Shown here: piece by piece, positions 1-10,300 of the stretch
Layout: each line of letters starts with the position of its first letter
How positions within the stretch are numbered: position 1 is the first letter of the stretch
Assembly: GCF_030052815.1 (NCBI RefSeq)
Contig: NC_079498.1
Span: 79,098,992 to 79,162,991, forward strand
DNA: 64,000 nt
Direction: 5' to 3'
From: Hevea brasiliensis
Taxonomy: Eukaryota; Streptophyta; Magnoliopsida; Malpighiales; Euphorbiaceae
The notes under the pieces: generated by a model
What the model saw: only the letters and a program-made list of their open reading frames with translations
Database searches by the model: none
What the model was told of the DNA's origin: nothing
Program-made: the position numbers and the translations under genes

Positions 1-1908
1 GAGTTATGGTCATCCTAATGACTACTGTTCATATGGTCAAAAATCTAGGTTTGCAAGGTTGCCATTCCGGATTTTGTCATTTTTAAGGTCAGTTTCTAGG
101 CAGAATTTTGGCAATATTTCTACATGAAAGTTGGCCTATTTGGTGTCTAGTTTCACCCCCCATTGGCGTCATACCAATTGGGTTCACAGTTTTGCACTTA
201 TGACCTAATTTAGGTGCTGCCAACATACACAATCTGCATTTGAACATCACACTTCCAATTTTGACAATACTCCTCCTCCCAATACTTCAACATTTAATCA
301 TGGCACTTCTATATATATTGTACACAATTCTAGCAAACATTTTGGGCAGAACACTCAAGTGCTCAATGCACACAATACACCATTAAAGTTCAACATTTAC
401 ATCCACCCAAATTCAATGTACATTAACACTTATATCACACATACACTTCCATGGTAATTACACAAACTGCCCACCATTCAAAACCATCATATTTCATTAA
501 TAAATTTCATAAACTCACACACAAATTCATGATATTATAGGCTGCCCAACATGGCAGTTTACCAAAGCATCAAAGTCCCACTTTTAAATCCTTAATTCAA
601 ATGTTCTAATTCAATAATTCACATTCAATCAATTTCTAGCACAAGTATTTTCATCAATCCAAGTGTAACCCTCATTTGCTTACTTATCAACATCCCAAAA
701 CATTAATTAAATTCATGAGATAATTAATCTCTCATGTTCTCATGGCTGCCCAAAATGAAGCAACAATACAAATCTCCATTTCAAAAGCTCAATCACAAGT
801 TACACATGATATTAACTTACTGGCATCACAAATTACTTTAATCCACACTAATTCCCATCAAATACCATCAATTACACATAAGAATAATTCACTTACCTTC
901 CCTTTTCATGGCTGCCAAGAATTACACACACCAAATACTCACTCAATTCCTTAAATTTTTCAACCAAACTACTCACCATAACCTCAATACAAACTTTAAT
1001 TAAGCAAGGGAAGAAAAACTAGCACTAACCTTTTTTGAGCTTAACCAAAACCTCATCAAATCCTATTCTTTTTGCTTCCAATATACTGCCCATGATGTAT
1101 AGACTAAGTTTAATGAAGGAAGCCTTTGATTTCATGGAGAGGATGAAGAGCTTGGATGTGTTGCATGTGGGGCGGCCATGGGAGTTTTGGGAGAAAATTT
1201 TAATTCGGCAAGAAGAAGAAATGAAGAAGAAGATGAGTGAAATGGATGATTCTCTTGTCTTCATGTGGCTTTATATACCCCACTAAGGTCCCCTAACTTA
1301 AGTTTAATTATTATTATAATTAAACTTTTAATTATTCCACATTTTATCCCATAATTTCTCTTAATTACATTATACATAGAATTTTTTTCTTTCATGGGAT
1401 TTTCAAAATTTAATGCTACTTATTTTTCATGGACATTTAGGTCAAAAGTCCACTCTAGGTGTCAATTGACCAAAATGTCCCTCTTCGGGTCAAATTCAGA
1501 CTTTTTTGGTGCTACCAATTTACCCCTTGTACTGCCGATTTCTTAAATTTTTGTTTTTGTTTATATTGACTTACTAATTTTTTTTTGACATTTTCAATGT
1601 CAATTACACCTCAATAAACCTTTAATTATGTCGCAAAAATATTTTCCGGGGTCCCCCGTGGTCCAGGGCTAGTCAAGGGTCCTCGCCTTAATTTCCCGGT
1701 GCGGTCACCCATCGCTACGGGTTTGGCTCGTTTAACTTAGTCACATTTTATCTCTTTTATTTTTCCTTAATTTTTCTCAGCACATATTTCATTATTTTAT
1801 GCTTGTTTACTATCACTGGAGTGTAGTTCCAGACATTCTGACTTTTCGGGGCAGACATTAGCCGTCTGAACAGTAGGACGTACGTACTATGAAAATGAGG
1901 GTGTTACA
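1..1908 (-). mobile_element. LTR-C: partial Ty3/gypsy LTR, minus strand, cut by window edge
   Basis: Read on the minus strand, the LTR starts at 1908 with TGTAACACCCTC and runs leftward out of the window. It aligns by eye, inverted, with the first ~1.8 kb of LTR-A (6620-8340): the shared blocks include a conserved U3 box (1703-1716), the GGCATTTTGGTCATTT-type motif (about 1467-1482, one base changed) and the repeated CATAACT modules near the left edge. The DNA to its right is the RNase H region of element B, which stops matching exactly at 1909, so C was inserted there; TGTAC (1909-1913) is the candidate target duplication, with its partner outside the window. Whether C is a solo LTR or the 5' LTR of a whole element cannot be told. 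Short ORFs in it (for example 742-954, 1035-1286) have no family resemblance. Confidence 0.85.
1269..1277 (-). promoter_or_regulatory. Candidate TATA box of LTR-C
   Basis: The minus strand reads TATATAAAG about 630 bp inside the LTR start, a canonical plant TATA box and a usual U3/R boundary position for long LTRs. The transcription start itself is inferred. Confidence 0.5.
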
Positions 1909-3200
1909 TGTACCATGGACAAAGGAGAAACTCTGAGACTTGCCATAGTCTTGCGACTTAAGGTGTCAACCACCACATTTTCTTTCCCTGGCTGATAGTC
2001 TATTAAGCAATCATAGTCTTTAATCAGTTCTAACCATCTCCTCTGTCTCAAATTCAATTCCTTCTGAGTGCCCAAGTACTTCAAACTCTTGTGATCTGTG
2101 TAGATATAACACTTCTTCCCATATAAGTAATGTCTCCAGATCTTCAGAGCAAAAACAATAGCTGCTAGCTCCAAGTCATGTGTCGGATAGTTCCTCTCAT
2201 GTGGTTTCAGCTAGCGTGATGAATAAGCAATGACATTTCGATCTTGCATCAGTACACAACCTAACCCATTGTGAGAAGCATCACTATAAACTGTATATTC
2301 TTTACCCGGGGTGGGTAAAGTAAGGACTGGAGCTTCAGTCAAACACCTCTACAACTCATCAAAACTCTGCTGGCATTTATCTGTCCACTAAAATTTTACA
2401 TCTTTCCGAAGCAGCTTGGTCAGTGGGGAAGCCAACATAGAAAACCCGTTCATAAATCGACGATAGTATCCAGCTAAACCCAGAAAACTGCGAATTTCAG
2501 TGATATTCCTCGGTGGCTTCCAATAAAGGATAGCTTCTACATTGCTGGAATCTACCTTGATCCCTTCAGCTGACACAACATGTCCCAAGAAAGAGATTTC
2601 TTTCAGCCAAAATTCACATTTTGACAATTTGGCGTGTAGCTGTTTCTCCCTTAAGGTCTATAATACAATCCGCAGATGTCTATCATGCTCCTCTGCATTC
2701 CTCGAATATATCAAAATATCATTAATAAACACCACCACAAACTGGTCGAGATATGGTCTGAAGACAGTGTTCATCAGATCCATAAAAGCAGCTGGAGCAT
2801 TAGTTAACCCGAATGGCATTACCAGAAACTCATAGTGGCCATATCGAGTTCTAAAAGCAGTTTTTGGAATACTCTGCTCTTGCACTTTCAACTGATAATA
2901 ACCAGATCGCAAATCAATTTTGGAAAACATAGCTGCACCCTTCAACTGATCAAACAGATCATCAATGCGAGACAATGGATATCTGTTCTTTATTGTCACC
3001 TTATTCAATTGCCGGTAGTCAATACATAAGCAGAGAGTGCCATCTTTCTTCTTAACAGACAATACTGGCGCTCCCCAAGGTGACACACTAGGGCGGATGA
3101 AGCCCTTTTCAAGTAGTTCTTGCAACTGTACCTTCAACTCCTTCAATTTTGCTGGTGCCACTCTATATGGTGTTATGGAGATTGGATCCACACTAGGCAT
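1909..3200 (-). pseudogene. Element B pol: reverse transcriptase and RNase H (decayed)
   Basis: Minus-strand Ty3/gypsy RT and RNase H. RT opens with an [12 protein letters not shown] segment near 3190 and shows the [14 protein letters not shown] and [18 protein letters not shown] blocks of Tekay chromoviruses. The catalytic box at 2718-2729 reads F-I-N-D instead of F-I-D-D, so one metal-binding Asp is lost. In-frame stops break it near 2655 and 2387. RNase H follows, with the [18 protein letters not shown] and [10 protein letters not shown] motifs. The match ends at 1909, where LTR-C was inserted; the integrase must lie beyond C, outside the window. It is clearly non-functional here. Confidence 0.9.
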
Positions 3201-3790
3201 AACATCAATCTCAAACTATACTTCTCTTTCTGGAGGTAATCCTGGTAATTCATTAGGAAACACATATGGAAAGTCATATATTATAGGGACGTCCCTCAAT
3301 GCTGGACTCCCCACTTGGGTGTCTACCACATGTGCCAAGTATGCTTCACACCCCTTTCTGATCATTTTTCTTGCTAGTGCAGCCGAAATGATGTTTGATG
3401 GCAATAGCTGCCCCTCCCCATGTACTACCACATCACTGTACTGAGGGAGACCAAAAGTGACTGTCTTCAGTCTATAGTCAATCATGGCGTGATGCCTGGC
3501 TAACCAATCCATGCCCAAGATGATATCATAATCTCTGAAGGGCATTCAATGAGATTAGACAGAAAAGTATGTCTTTGGATCACCAAAGGACAATCCATAT
3601 ACATTCTATTGACCCTGACCTCTTGTCCTAGCGAACTTGTTACTAGCACCTCAAAGTTCATTTTTGTACATGGAATAGCAATGCAATCAATGATGCTAGC
3701 ACTCACATAGGAGTAGGTAGAACCCGGATCAAATAATACAAACACATCTTGATTAAAAGTTGAGAAGGTACCAGCCACAATATCAAATGT
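3201..3790 (-). pseudogene. Element B aspartic protease region (frameshifted)
   Basis: Retropepsin-like segment between gag and RT on the minus strand. The active-site block reads FDPGSTYSYV (family norm D-S/A-G-S/A-T-H-S), followed by the YDIILGMDWLARHHAMIDY block typical of gypsy proteases. The two halves lie in different frames joined around 3545, where comparison with element E indicates a small indel. It would cleave Gag-Pol in an intact element; this copy cannot be translated through. Confidence 0.85.
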
Positions 3791-5045
3791 CTCAGCCTTT
3801 TCTCACTGTCTCATTGCATAGACTTTGATTGAAGCATTGCCTTGCTCTGACTGATTCACTGTGCCTTGGCTGCCTGTTGGACTACCTCTACCCCTGCCTC
3901 TACCTCTACTAGGTGGTTGTGAACCTCTGGTGGCAGGATTCTGAACTGACCCTTCTGCAGTAGTAGGAGGTGGCCCAATTCTACGGGCACTGGTGCAGTA
4001 TTTGGCAAAGTGTCCTATGCCTCTGCAGTTATAACAGGCTCCTGTGGCCTTATAGCATACCCCACCATGATTTCTACCATAAATTTCACATTGGCGGGGA
4101 GGGTAGGAACTTCTAGTAGTGTGCTGACCAGATGGAGGAGGTTTCTGTCCTGAAAATCTTTCCCTACCAGACTTTTTACTACCCCTGTTGTGTCCCTCAA
4201 AGTTCTTTTTCTTTCCAGGAGGACCACTGGAACTCTAATCTATTGACTTCTCCTCTTTCTCTTTTTCTGTCTTCTCTGATTTTTTTTTCTCTGGGGCCGC
4301 TTCTGACTCAATTCTTTCTAATTTAAGTGCTTGAGAAATAAGCTCAGAGAAGTTATTATGTTTGAATCCGACCACTTGTAGTCTGAGACTGGGCTTTAAG
4401 CCGGTTTCAAACCTCTTACACCTTTTTCTGCTGGTAGAAAGGAGACTTCCTGCATAGTGGCTCAGGCAGGAAAACTCCCTTTTATATTATGCCACTGACC
4501 TACTTCCTTGTTTCAAACTTAAGAACTCCTGTAGCTTCTGGTCCACATAAGCATCTGTGACATATTTTTGTCTGAACTCTCGAAGAAAGTCATCCCAAGT
4601 TAGCATTGGAGGTTCCACCAAACTATGAGGAATGGTTTTTCCACCAGTCATATGCATCCTCCTGCAGTAATGACACTGAATACTCAAATCTTAGCTCATC
4701 TGTATAATGTAGTTTCTTGAACACTCTATCCATTCTTTCCAACCATTGTTCTGCCTCTAGTGGATCTACTGTCCCCTTGAACTTAGTAGCCCCATATTTA
4801 ATCAGCTTGTCGTACTGCCTAGCTAAAGGCTATGGTTGTACCACTGGTGTCTGCAGTAGGGCTTGAGTAGGCATGTTACCAGCCATCTGTTGGAACATTG
4901 CAGCCATCTGCTAAGCAAACTGAGTAAGAAACTACGGTACTGAGGGGACTGATACGGCTGATCCACTCACATTATGAAGGGCTGGGGCTTCCCCTTGTAC
5001 CTCAGCCTCTATTAATTGATCGACTGAACGATCCCCTTCTTCCAT
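3791..5045 (-). pseudogene. Element B gag (capsid/nucleocapsid), decayed
   Basis: The start ATG is at 5045-5043 (minus strand), giving MEEGDRSVDQL, which parallels the start of E's gag. The central retrotransposon Gag domain contains AEQWLERMDRVFKKLH- and LTWDDFLREFRQKYV-like blocks (about 4790-4540). The C-terminal part has an intact CX2CX4HX4C zinc knuckle (CYNCRGIGHFAKYC, about 3995-4036) and an Arg/Gly-rich tail. Several in-frame stops and shifts make it a pseudogene. It sits directly downstream of the PBS, as expected. Confidence 0.85.
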
Positions 5046-5183
5046 AGTCAATTAGAGGATATTATACCTAATTAGTGCATATTTATAATGTAATGTACTG
5101 TATGTATCAAACCATGACATTGAGCAGTTGTACTATGAAGAAAAAATATTCAAAGTACAGGTCAAAACAAAATTTAAAAACTA

Positions 5184-5195
5184 GCTCTGATACCA
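5184..5195 (-). other. Primer-binding site of element B
   Basis: Reverse complement TGGTATCAGAGC, the plant initiator tRNA-Met complement, 8 bp inside the LTR end at 5204. It fixes the polarity of B and identifies the LTR to its right as the 5' LTR. No gene is seen between it and the gag start at 5045. Confidence 0.9.
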
Positions 5196-5203
5196 CTAAA
5201 ACA

Positions 5204-6619
5204 TGTCACACCTTACCCCTCTGTAAGGCATAACATAATCCCATATTATACCTAATGAATTACCAAACTTCGTCTACTGATAACCCATTAAATATACTAC
5301 AATAGATTTTAAATCTTTTCTTCTTTTTACAGTGGTGAGTACTATTAACAGGTGTTAATTTTTTTTTTTTTTACTGAAGTGAAACCAAATAACACATGTG
5401 AAGTATCAGTAATTTCTGTAAAAATTTTGGCAGAGTGCCATCTGTATTTTGAATAAAATAGTTTTTCAAAAACCTGTAAATTGCACTTCCAATATATTTG
5501 TTCAATCCCAAACTCCAATATGGTTCAACACAAATCAATTTCTCAACATTTATCAAACTCAATTCAACATCATTTTCCAGTATTTCCAAAGATAGACTAC
5601 AAAATGACTGAGTAGTTCAAAAGCTGATATAAGAGAAATATATTACAACTTTAGTTTACAACTACTCAAGACCAAGTACAATATATACATACAGTGCACA
5701 TACATTACAACAAAAATTACAAAAAAGTGGTATACTCAATATACCTGGCAGAATCCCAAAATGTAGCACAAGCAGCCTACTCTGCTACTCTATCTGTCTG
5801 TCTACTTGCGATAGCAATGAAAAAGCTATCGCTGAGCTAATGTCTCAATGGTGCACAACATTAAGAAAATGCAATTTAAAACCATAAACCATAAATCATA
5901 TAAACTGTGAATACTTAAAATCATAGTTAAATTCAAAAGACAGAGAATGTCATAAAGAATTTAAACTCCATTTCACAATGTATCAATGAATATCAATAAA
6001 TCACACACACACCTTAATTATGTTTTCAAAGTTCAATTCGTCCCAAAAGCCAATGGCTAATGAGGAATAACATAGCTAGCTAGCAATTATATGAGTACTC
6101 ATCCTATTTGTCCTCAACTGGCACACACCTCAACACTTCAGCCAGAGAGGGAATTCAAAGCCAATTCGTCCCACTAGACAAGCTAGTGAGGAATTCAATC
6201 AAATATACATGATAGCTATGGTTTCAAACCATTTACAATATTTTTCAAGCAATAAGTATCCATCAAATTCCATTCAAACAATTTTTTCCACAATTGAAGT
6301 AATAACATACAAATTGTCATAATTTATTTCAATTGAAAATTCAAAAGAAATAACTATTATTCACAAACCTCTGATAAATGCCTCTTGGCCTTGACTCAGT
6401 GGTTCCTTCTCCTTCTCCAAGTCTTTGCTAACTGAAACACACAATTTGAAGTGTTTCAGAACACTTTTAAATTGTTTCTAATAATAAAGTTCAATAATTA
6501 AATTTATTTAATACTATTGCTTTCCTTAGTTAACCTATAATGTTGAACTTTGATGCACTCTAGGGGTATTTTTTTAATTTTACCAATATATCACATTTTA
6601 TAGTCCTTTAGTGTTGGTA
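5204..6619 (-). mobile_element. 5' LTR of element B, segment 3 of 3 (3' end of LTR)
   Basis: The LTR ends at 5204 (minus-strand end GGTGTGACA). This part resembles the end of LTR-H and LTR-E (the block GGGTTATCAGTAG and a conserved terminal palindromic region). It contains the twin hairpin at 5809-5848 and stem-loops such as CACTAG..CTAGTG near 6170. At its right edge element A was inserted: TGGTA at 6615-6619 is repeated at 22145-22149. The LTR resumes at 22150. Confidence 0.85.
5809..5848 (-). other. LTR twin hairpin, element B copy
   Basis: On the minus strand: stem 1 TTGAG/CTCAG (one G-T pair), then stem 2 CGATAGC/GCTATCG with a 9-nt loop, perfectly paired. In H the same position has CGATAGC/GCTGTCG, so the pair is kept through a G-T intermediate. 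Confidence 0.6.
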
Positions 6620-9600
6620 TGTAACATCCTCCCTGTATGTATTCTATACGTTCTATTGCTCTAGTGGCCAAATATCAGTCGAGGCAAGTCAGGATGTCTG
6701 GAACTACACTTCGGTGATAGTGAACAGACATATAATGATGAATTAAATAAAAAGAAAATACAAGAAAAATCAAAGAAAAATGAAAGAGAGAAAATGAAGC
6801 TAAGTTAAATGAGTCGGCATCGCAGCGATGGGTGACCGCATCGGGAAGGCCGTTGCCGACCCCAGGACTGCGGGAAACCCTCGGAATTAAATTTTGAAAT
6901 GTAAGTAAAGGTTTATTGAAATATAATTGACTAGAATTATCAAAGAAAAATTAATAAATTAGTACAAAGAAAAACGAAAAATTGAGAAACAGACAAAAAT
7001 TGGTGTTACCGAAAAATCAGGAATATAACTCGAAGTGGGGCATTTTGGTCATTTGACACCTAGAGTTGCCTTTTGACCTCAACATCCATTAAAAATAAAT
7101 GATATTACACTTAGAAAATGTCATGAAAAATTAAATTGTGATATAATATGTAAATAGTGAAAGAAATGAGGTAAATGTGCAAATATGAAACTTAGTATAA
7201 TTAAACATTAAACTATTATTTAGTGCTCCACTAACTACATTATAAGAGACATAAAATAAAAATTAGTGGGCAGAAATGGATCATCTTTAACCTCAAGAAC
7301 AAACCAGCCGAATTGGTTCTCCATGAAAGACTCTATGGCCGAATGAGCTCTTCCTGCATACAACCTTGATCTAGCCACTCTTTCCACTTGGTTCCTTCAT
7401 TAAACCTTGCATACTCCGTTGGGGAAGACATTGGTAGCAAAAAAAAGAAGTTAGTGAGGTTTGAGAAAACTACAAAAAGAAGTAAGTGTCCAATTCTCTT
7501 CCTTTCTTTAGTGAAAGTGATGCTTGAGTTAAGGGATGTTGTTTGGTGAAGAAAATATGTAGAAATGTTGAGTATTGGAAATGAGCCATTTTCGGCAGCC
7601 ATAAAGGTTTGTAGTGTTTGAGTTTTTCTTACCTCTAATGGATGGAAATTAAGGTTGATTAACTCAAATGGAAGATGTAGCAAGTTAATATCCAAGTATA
7701 TGCATGTTAGTGCTTGAATTAAGGGTTTGAAATGGGACCTTAATGCTATGGCAAACTGCCATGTTTGGCAGCCTATAATATCATGAATTTGTGTGTGTGA
7801 ATATGAAGTTTATTAATGAAATATGATAGTGTTAAATTGTGGGCAGCATATGTAATTGATATGGAGGTATGAGTATATGGAAGTGTATGTGTAATATTGA
7901 TATTGAGATATGTTGAATTTTGGTGGAAGTGAATGTTGAACTTGAATGGTGTATTGTGTGCATTGAGCACTTGAGTGTTCTACCCAATATGCTTGCTGGA
8001 ATTGTGTTTAGTATTTGTAGAAGTGCTATGAATGAATAATGAAGTCATAGGGAGGAGGAGAAATGGCAAATTGGAAGTGTAATTGTCTTGTGCAGGTTGT
8101 GTGTTGTTGGCAGTACTTAAATTAGGTCATAAGTGCCAAACTGTGAACCCAATTGGTATGAGGCCAATGGGAGGTGAAACTAGACACCAAATAGGCCAAC
8201 TTTCATGTAGAAATGTTGCCAAAATTCTGCCTAGAAACTGACGTTAAAAATGACCAAATCAGGAATGGCAACCTTGCAACCCAGATTTTTGATCATATGA
8301 ATAGTAATCATTAGGATGACCATAACTCACTCAAAACAGGTCCAATTGACCTGAAATTTTTACCATAGATAGATTAGATATAGAGCTAAAATTCTTATGA
8401 AGACACCAAAGTGCAGAAAATGACGAGAACTAAGTCAAATAGCTTGCACAAGTTCGGATACCAAAACTGCCAGAACTAAAAGTGACCTAAAATTGACCAA
8501 ATTTTGCACTAAAGGTGCAATCTGTCCAGCTTTAGTAAATTGACCATATCTTGGTCTATACAACTCAGAATGACCTAAAATTTTGCCCTGAGAGCAATAA
8601 GACATAGAGCTATAATTTTTCTTCTTTGACCAGAAGCTAAAAACCAAGAGAAATAGGACTTTAAGCTAGACCAATCTAGCACACAAAAATTGAGAATTTG
8701 ACATTTACATACAATGATGCTTGAAGCAATTTGGCAATGAATGCCAACTTGTTAAAATGGTAAATTGCATTATATTGATAGCATATTGAATTGTAAATTG
8801 TGATATGTTGATGCTAGAAATAACTTATCCATAGTACCTAAAAAGGTCAACATATGCATTGACTTATGAATTACATAATAGCTAGTAAACTCTAAAAAAT
8901 TGAAGAATTACACAATTAATTTATAATGTGCCCTAGTTTGGCTAGTTGACTAGTTTGGATAGGTTGGCATTTCAATAGGATTCTGACAGCTATTCTGTAA
9001 ATGGCTTTATGCCATACTGTGTTTTTATCGCATATTATGCCGCACTGTGACTTTAATAGCCTACAGCTATACATATTGTGTATTTATACTTGGCTTATCG
9101 CCAGATTGACTATATGGCTTTTTAACCATACTGTTGCATACCGGGAGACACTTTGTGACCGATGGTGTGATGGCCCGAGGTACTAGGTACCCAATGCCAG
9201 TATATCCGTTTATCCAGTCTGGTCAGTATATAGGCTACACAGGTAGTAATTCAAGTACTATTAAATTCAAATAGCTAAATCCAATCTACTAACATACAAC
9301 AGTACCAAAAATTAGCAAATATTGAAATGTTAGAAAATAAAAGTATATCGATGTTATAAATTCGTAAACAATTCATTTACTTTATTTTAGTGTATATTTC
9401 TTTATATTTGGCACCACTAAGCAAAATTGCTTAGCGCGTTGCTTTTGTAACGCGTAGGTATTGGAGACACAGTTGGGGAGCCCAACAGACCTACGACCAG
9501 GTGAGACATCAGATCTGCACAGGAGTCCAGAGTCATCTGCACTGCATTGCATACATGGTAGGACTTAGGATATCTTGTATTTTGTACTTCTGTTATATTT

Positions 9601-10058
9601 GAAATTCGGCCCTGTATTTTGTAATATTATGAAAGCTCTAAAGTTTGTAATATTTTGTACATATTAAATAACATGGAGATTTTTTGGATATATTTAAACT
9701 ATTATGGACTGTATTATAAAACTGTTTAATGACTGTAAAAGTCTATTAACTTTACTGAGAAATCGAGACTGTGAAATAGTTGAGATTTTGATATTATCAT
9801 ATTGAACTGTTTTTAACAGGTCTGAAAGGGCAGTTTGTCCGAAATACAGACGGCATCTTACCAAATTTTTATTATCATTTTTGAAACACTGCTTTTATTA
9901 AAGTATGAAAATAGTATCACCATTATATGAATATACATAAAAACCTTCTTAAAAATCAAATTGAGTTCAGGAAATGAGTTGATTACAGACTAGGTGCTCC
10001 GGCACGCCGTGTAACATGCCTTGCTCGGCTACACTGTAAATGGGTGAGGGGTGTTACA
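6620..10058 (+). repeat. 5' LTR of element A
   Basis: Starts TGTAACATCC and ends GGGTGTTACA. Landmarks: conserved U3 box AGCGATGGGTGACC (6824-6837); GGGGCATTTTGGTCATTT (7037-7054); repeated modules around 8130, 8321 and 8545; an array of short palindromes of the form TGGC-N5-GCCA (9001-9130); the twin hairpin (9417-9454). ORFs inside (for example 7333-7695 minus, 9001-9186 plus) are LTR sequence without protein-family resemblance. Confidence 0.93.
9417..9454 (+). other. LTR twin hairpin, element A 5' LTR
   Basis: Stem 1 CTAAGCA/TGCTTAG with loop AAAT, immediately followed by stem 2 CGCGTTGC/GTAACGCG with loop TTTT (one G-T pair), then TAGGTA. Confidence 0.65.
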
Positions 10059-10063
10059 TTTAG

Positions 10064-10076
10064 TGGTATCAGAGCA
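10064..10076 (+). other. Primer-binding site of element A
   Basis: TGGTATCAGAGCA, complementary to the 3' end of plant initiator tRNA-Met, 5 bp after the LTR end. Minus-strand DNA synthesis would start here. 10077-10187 is untranslated leader with nothing else recognised. Confidence 0.92.
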
Positions 10077-10187
10077 CGGTTTAGGCATTTCTGGACCTAG
10101 ATAGATTGCATATCATGCATTGTATTGTAAGTGTTAAGATGACTCTAATGCAGATCTTTTGATTTGTTTTGTTATTTTGATTAGAAT

Positions 10188-10300
10188 ATGGACTCCACAT
10201 CGCAGAGAACAGTCGATAAGGAGGTGGAGAGTCATGCTCCATCTATGACTGAACCAGGAGACAGGAGGGAACCTACTCCACCAGTACCAAATGCACCAGC
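10188..10300 (+). pseudogene. Element A gag, N-terminal fragment before solo LTR H
   Basis: ATG at 10188 opens MDSTSQRTVDKEV..., a charged N-terminus that resembles the D interior at 34138. The frame runs 37 codons to an Ala-Pro pair, where LTR-H interrupts it. The frame continues exactly at 14082-14086 (duplicated CCAGC), so the insertion, rather than a deletion, split the gene. Confidence 0.85.

Noticed and set aside
742..1286. ORFs in LTR-C on both strands
   Set aside because: Low-complexity, family-less peptides inside a non-coding LTR; matching frames are broken in the related LTRs of A.
10064..10076. tRNA-like string TGGTATCAGAGC at several places
   Set aside because: These are primer-binding sites next to LTR ends; no cloverleaf is present around them.
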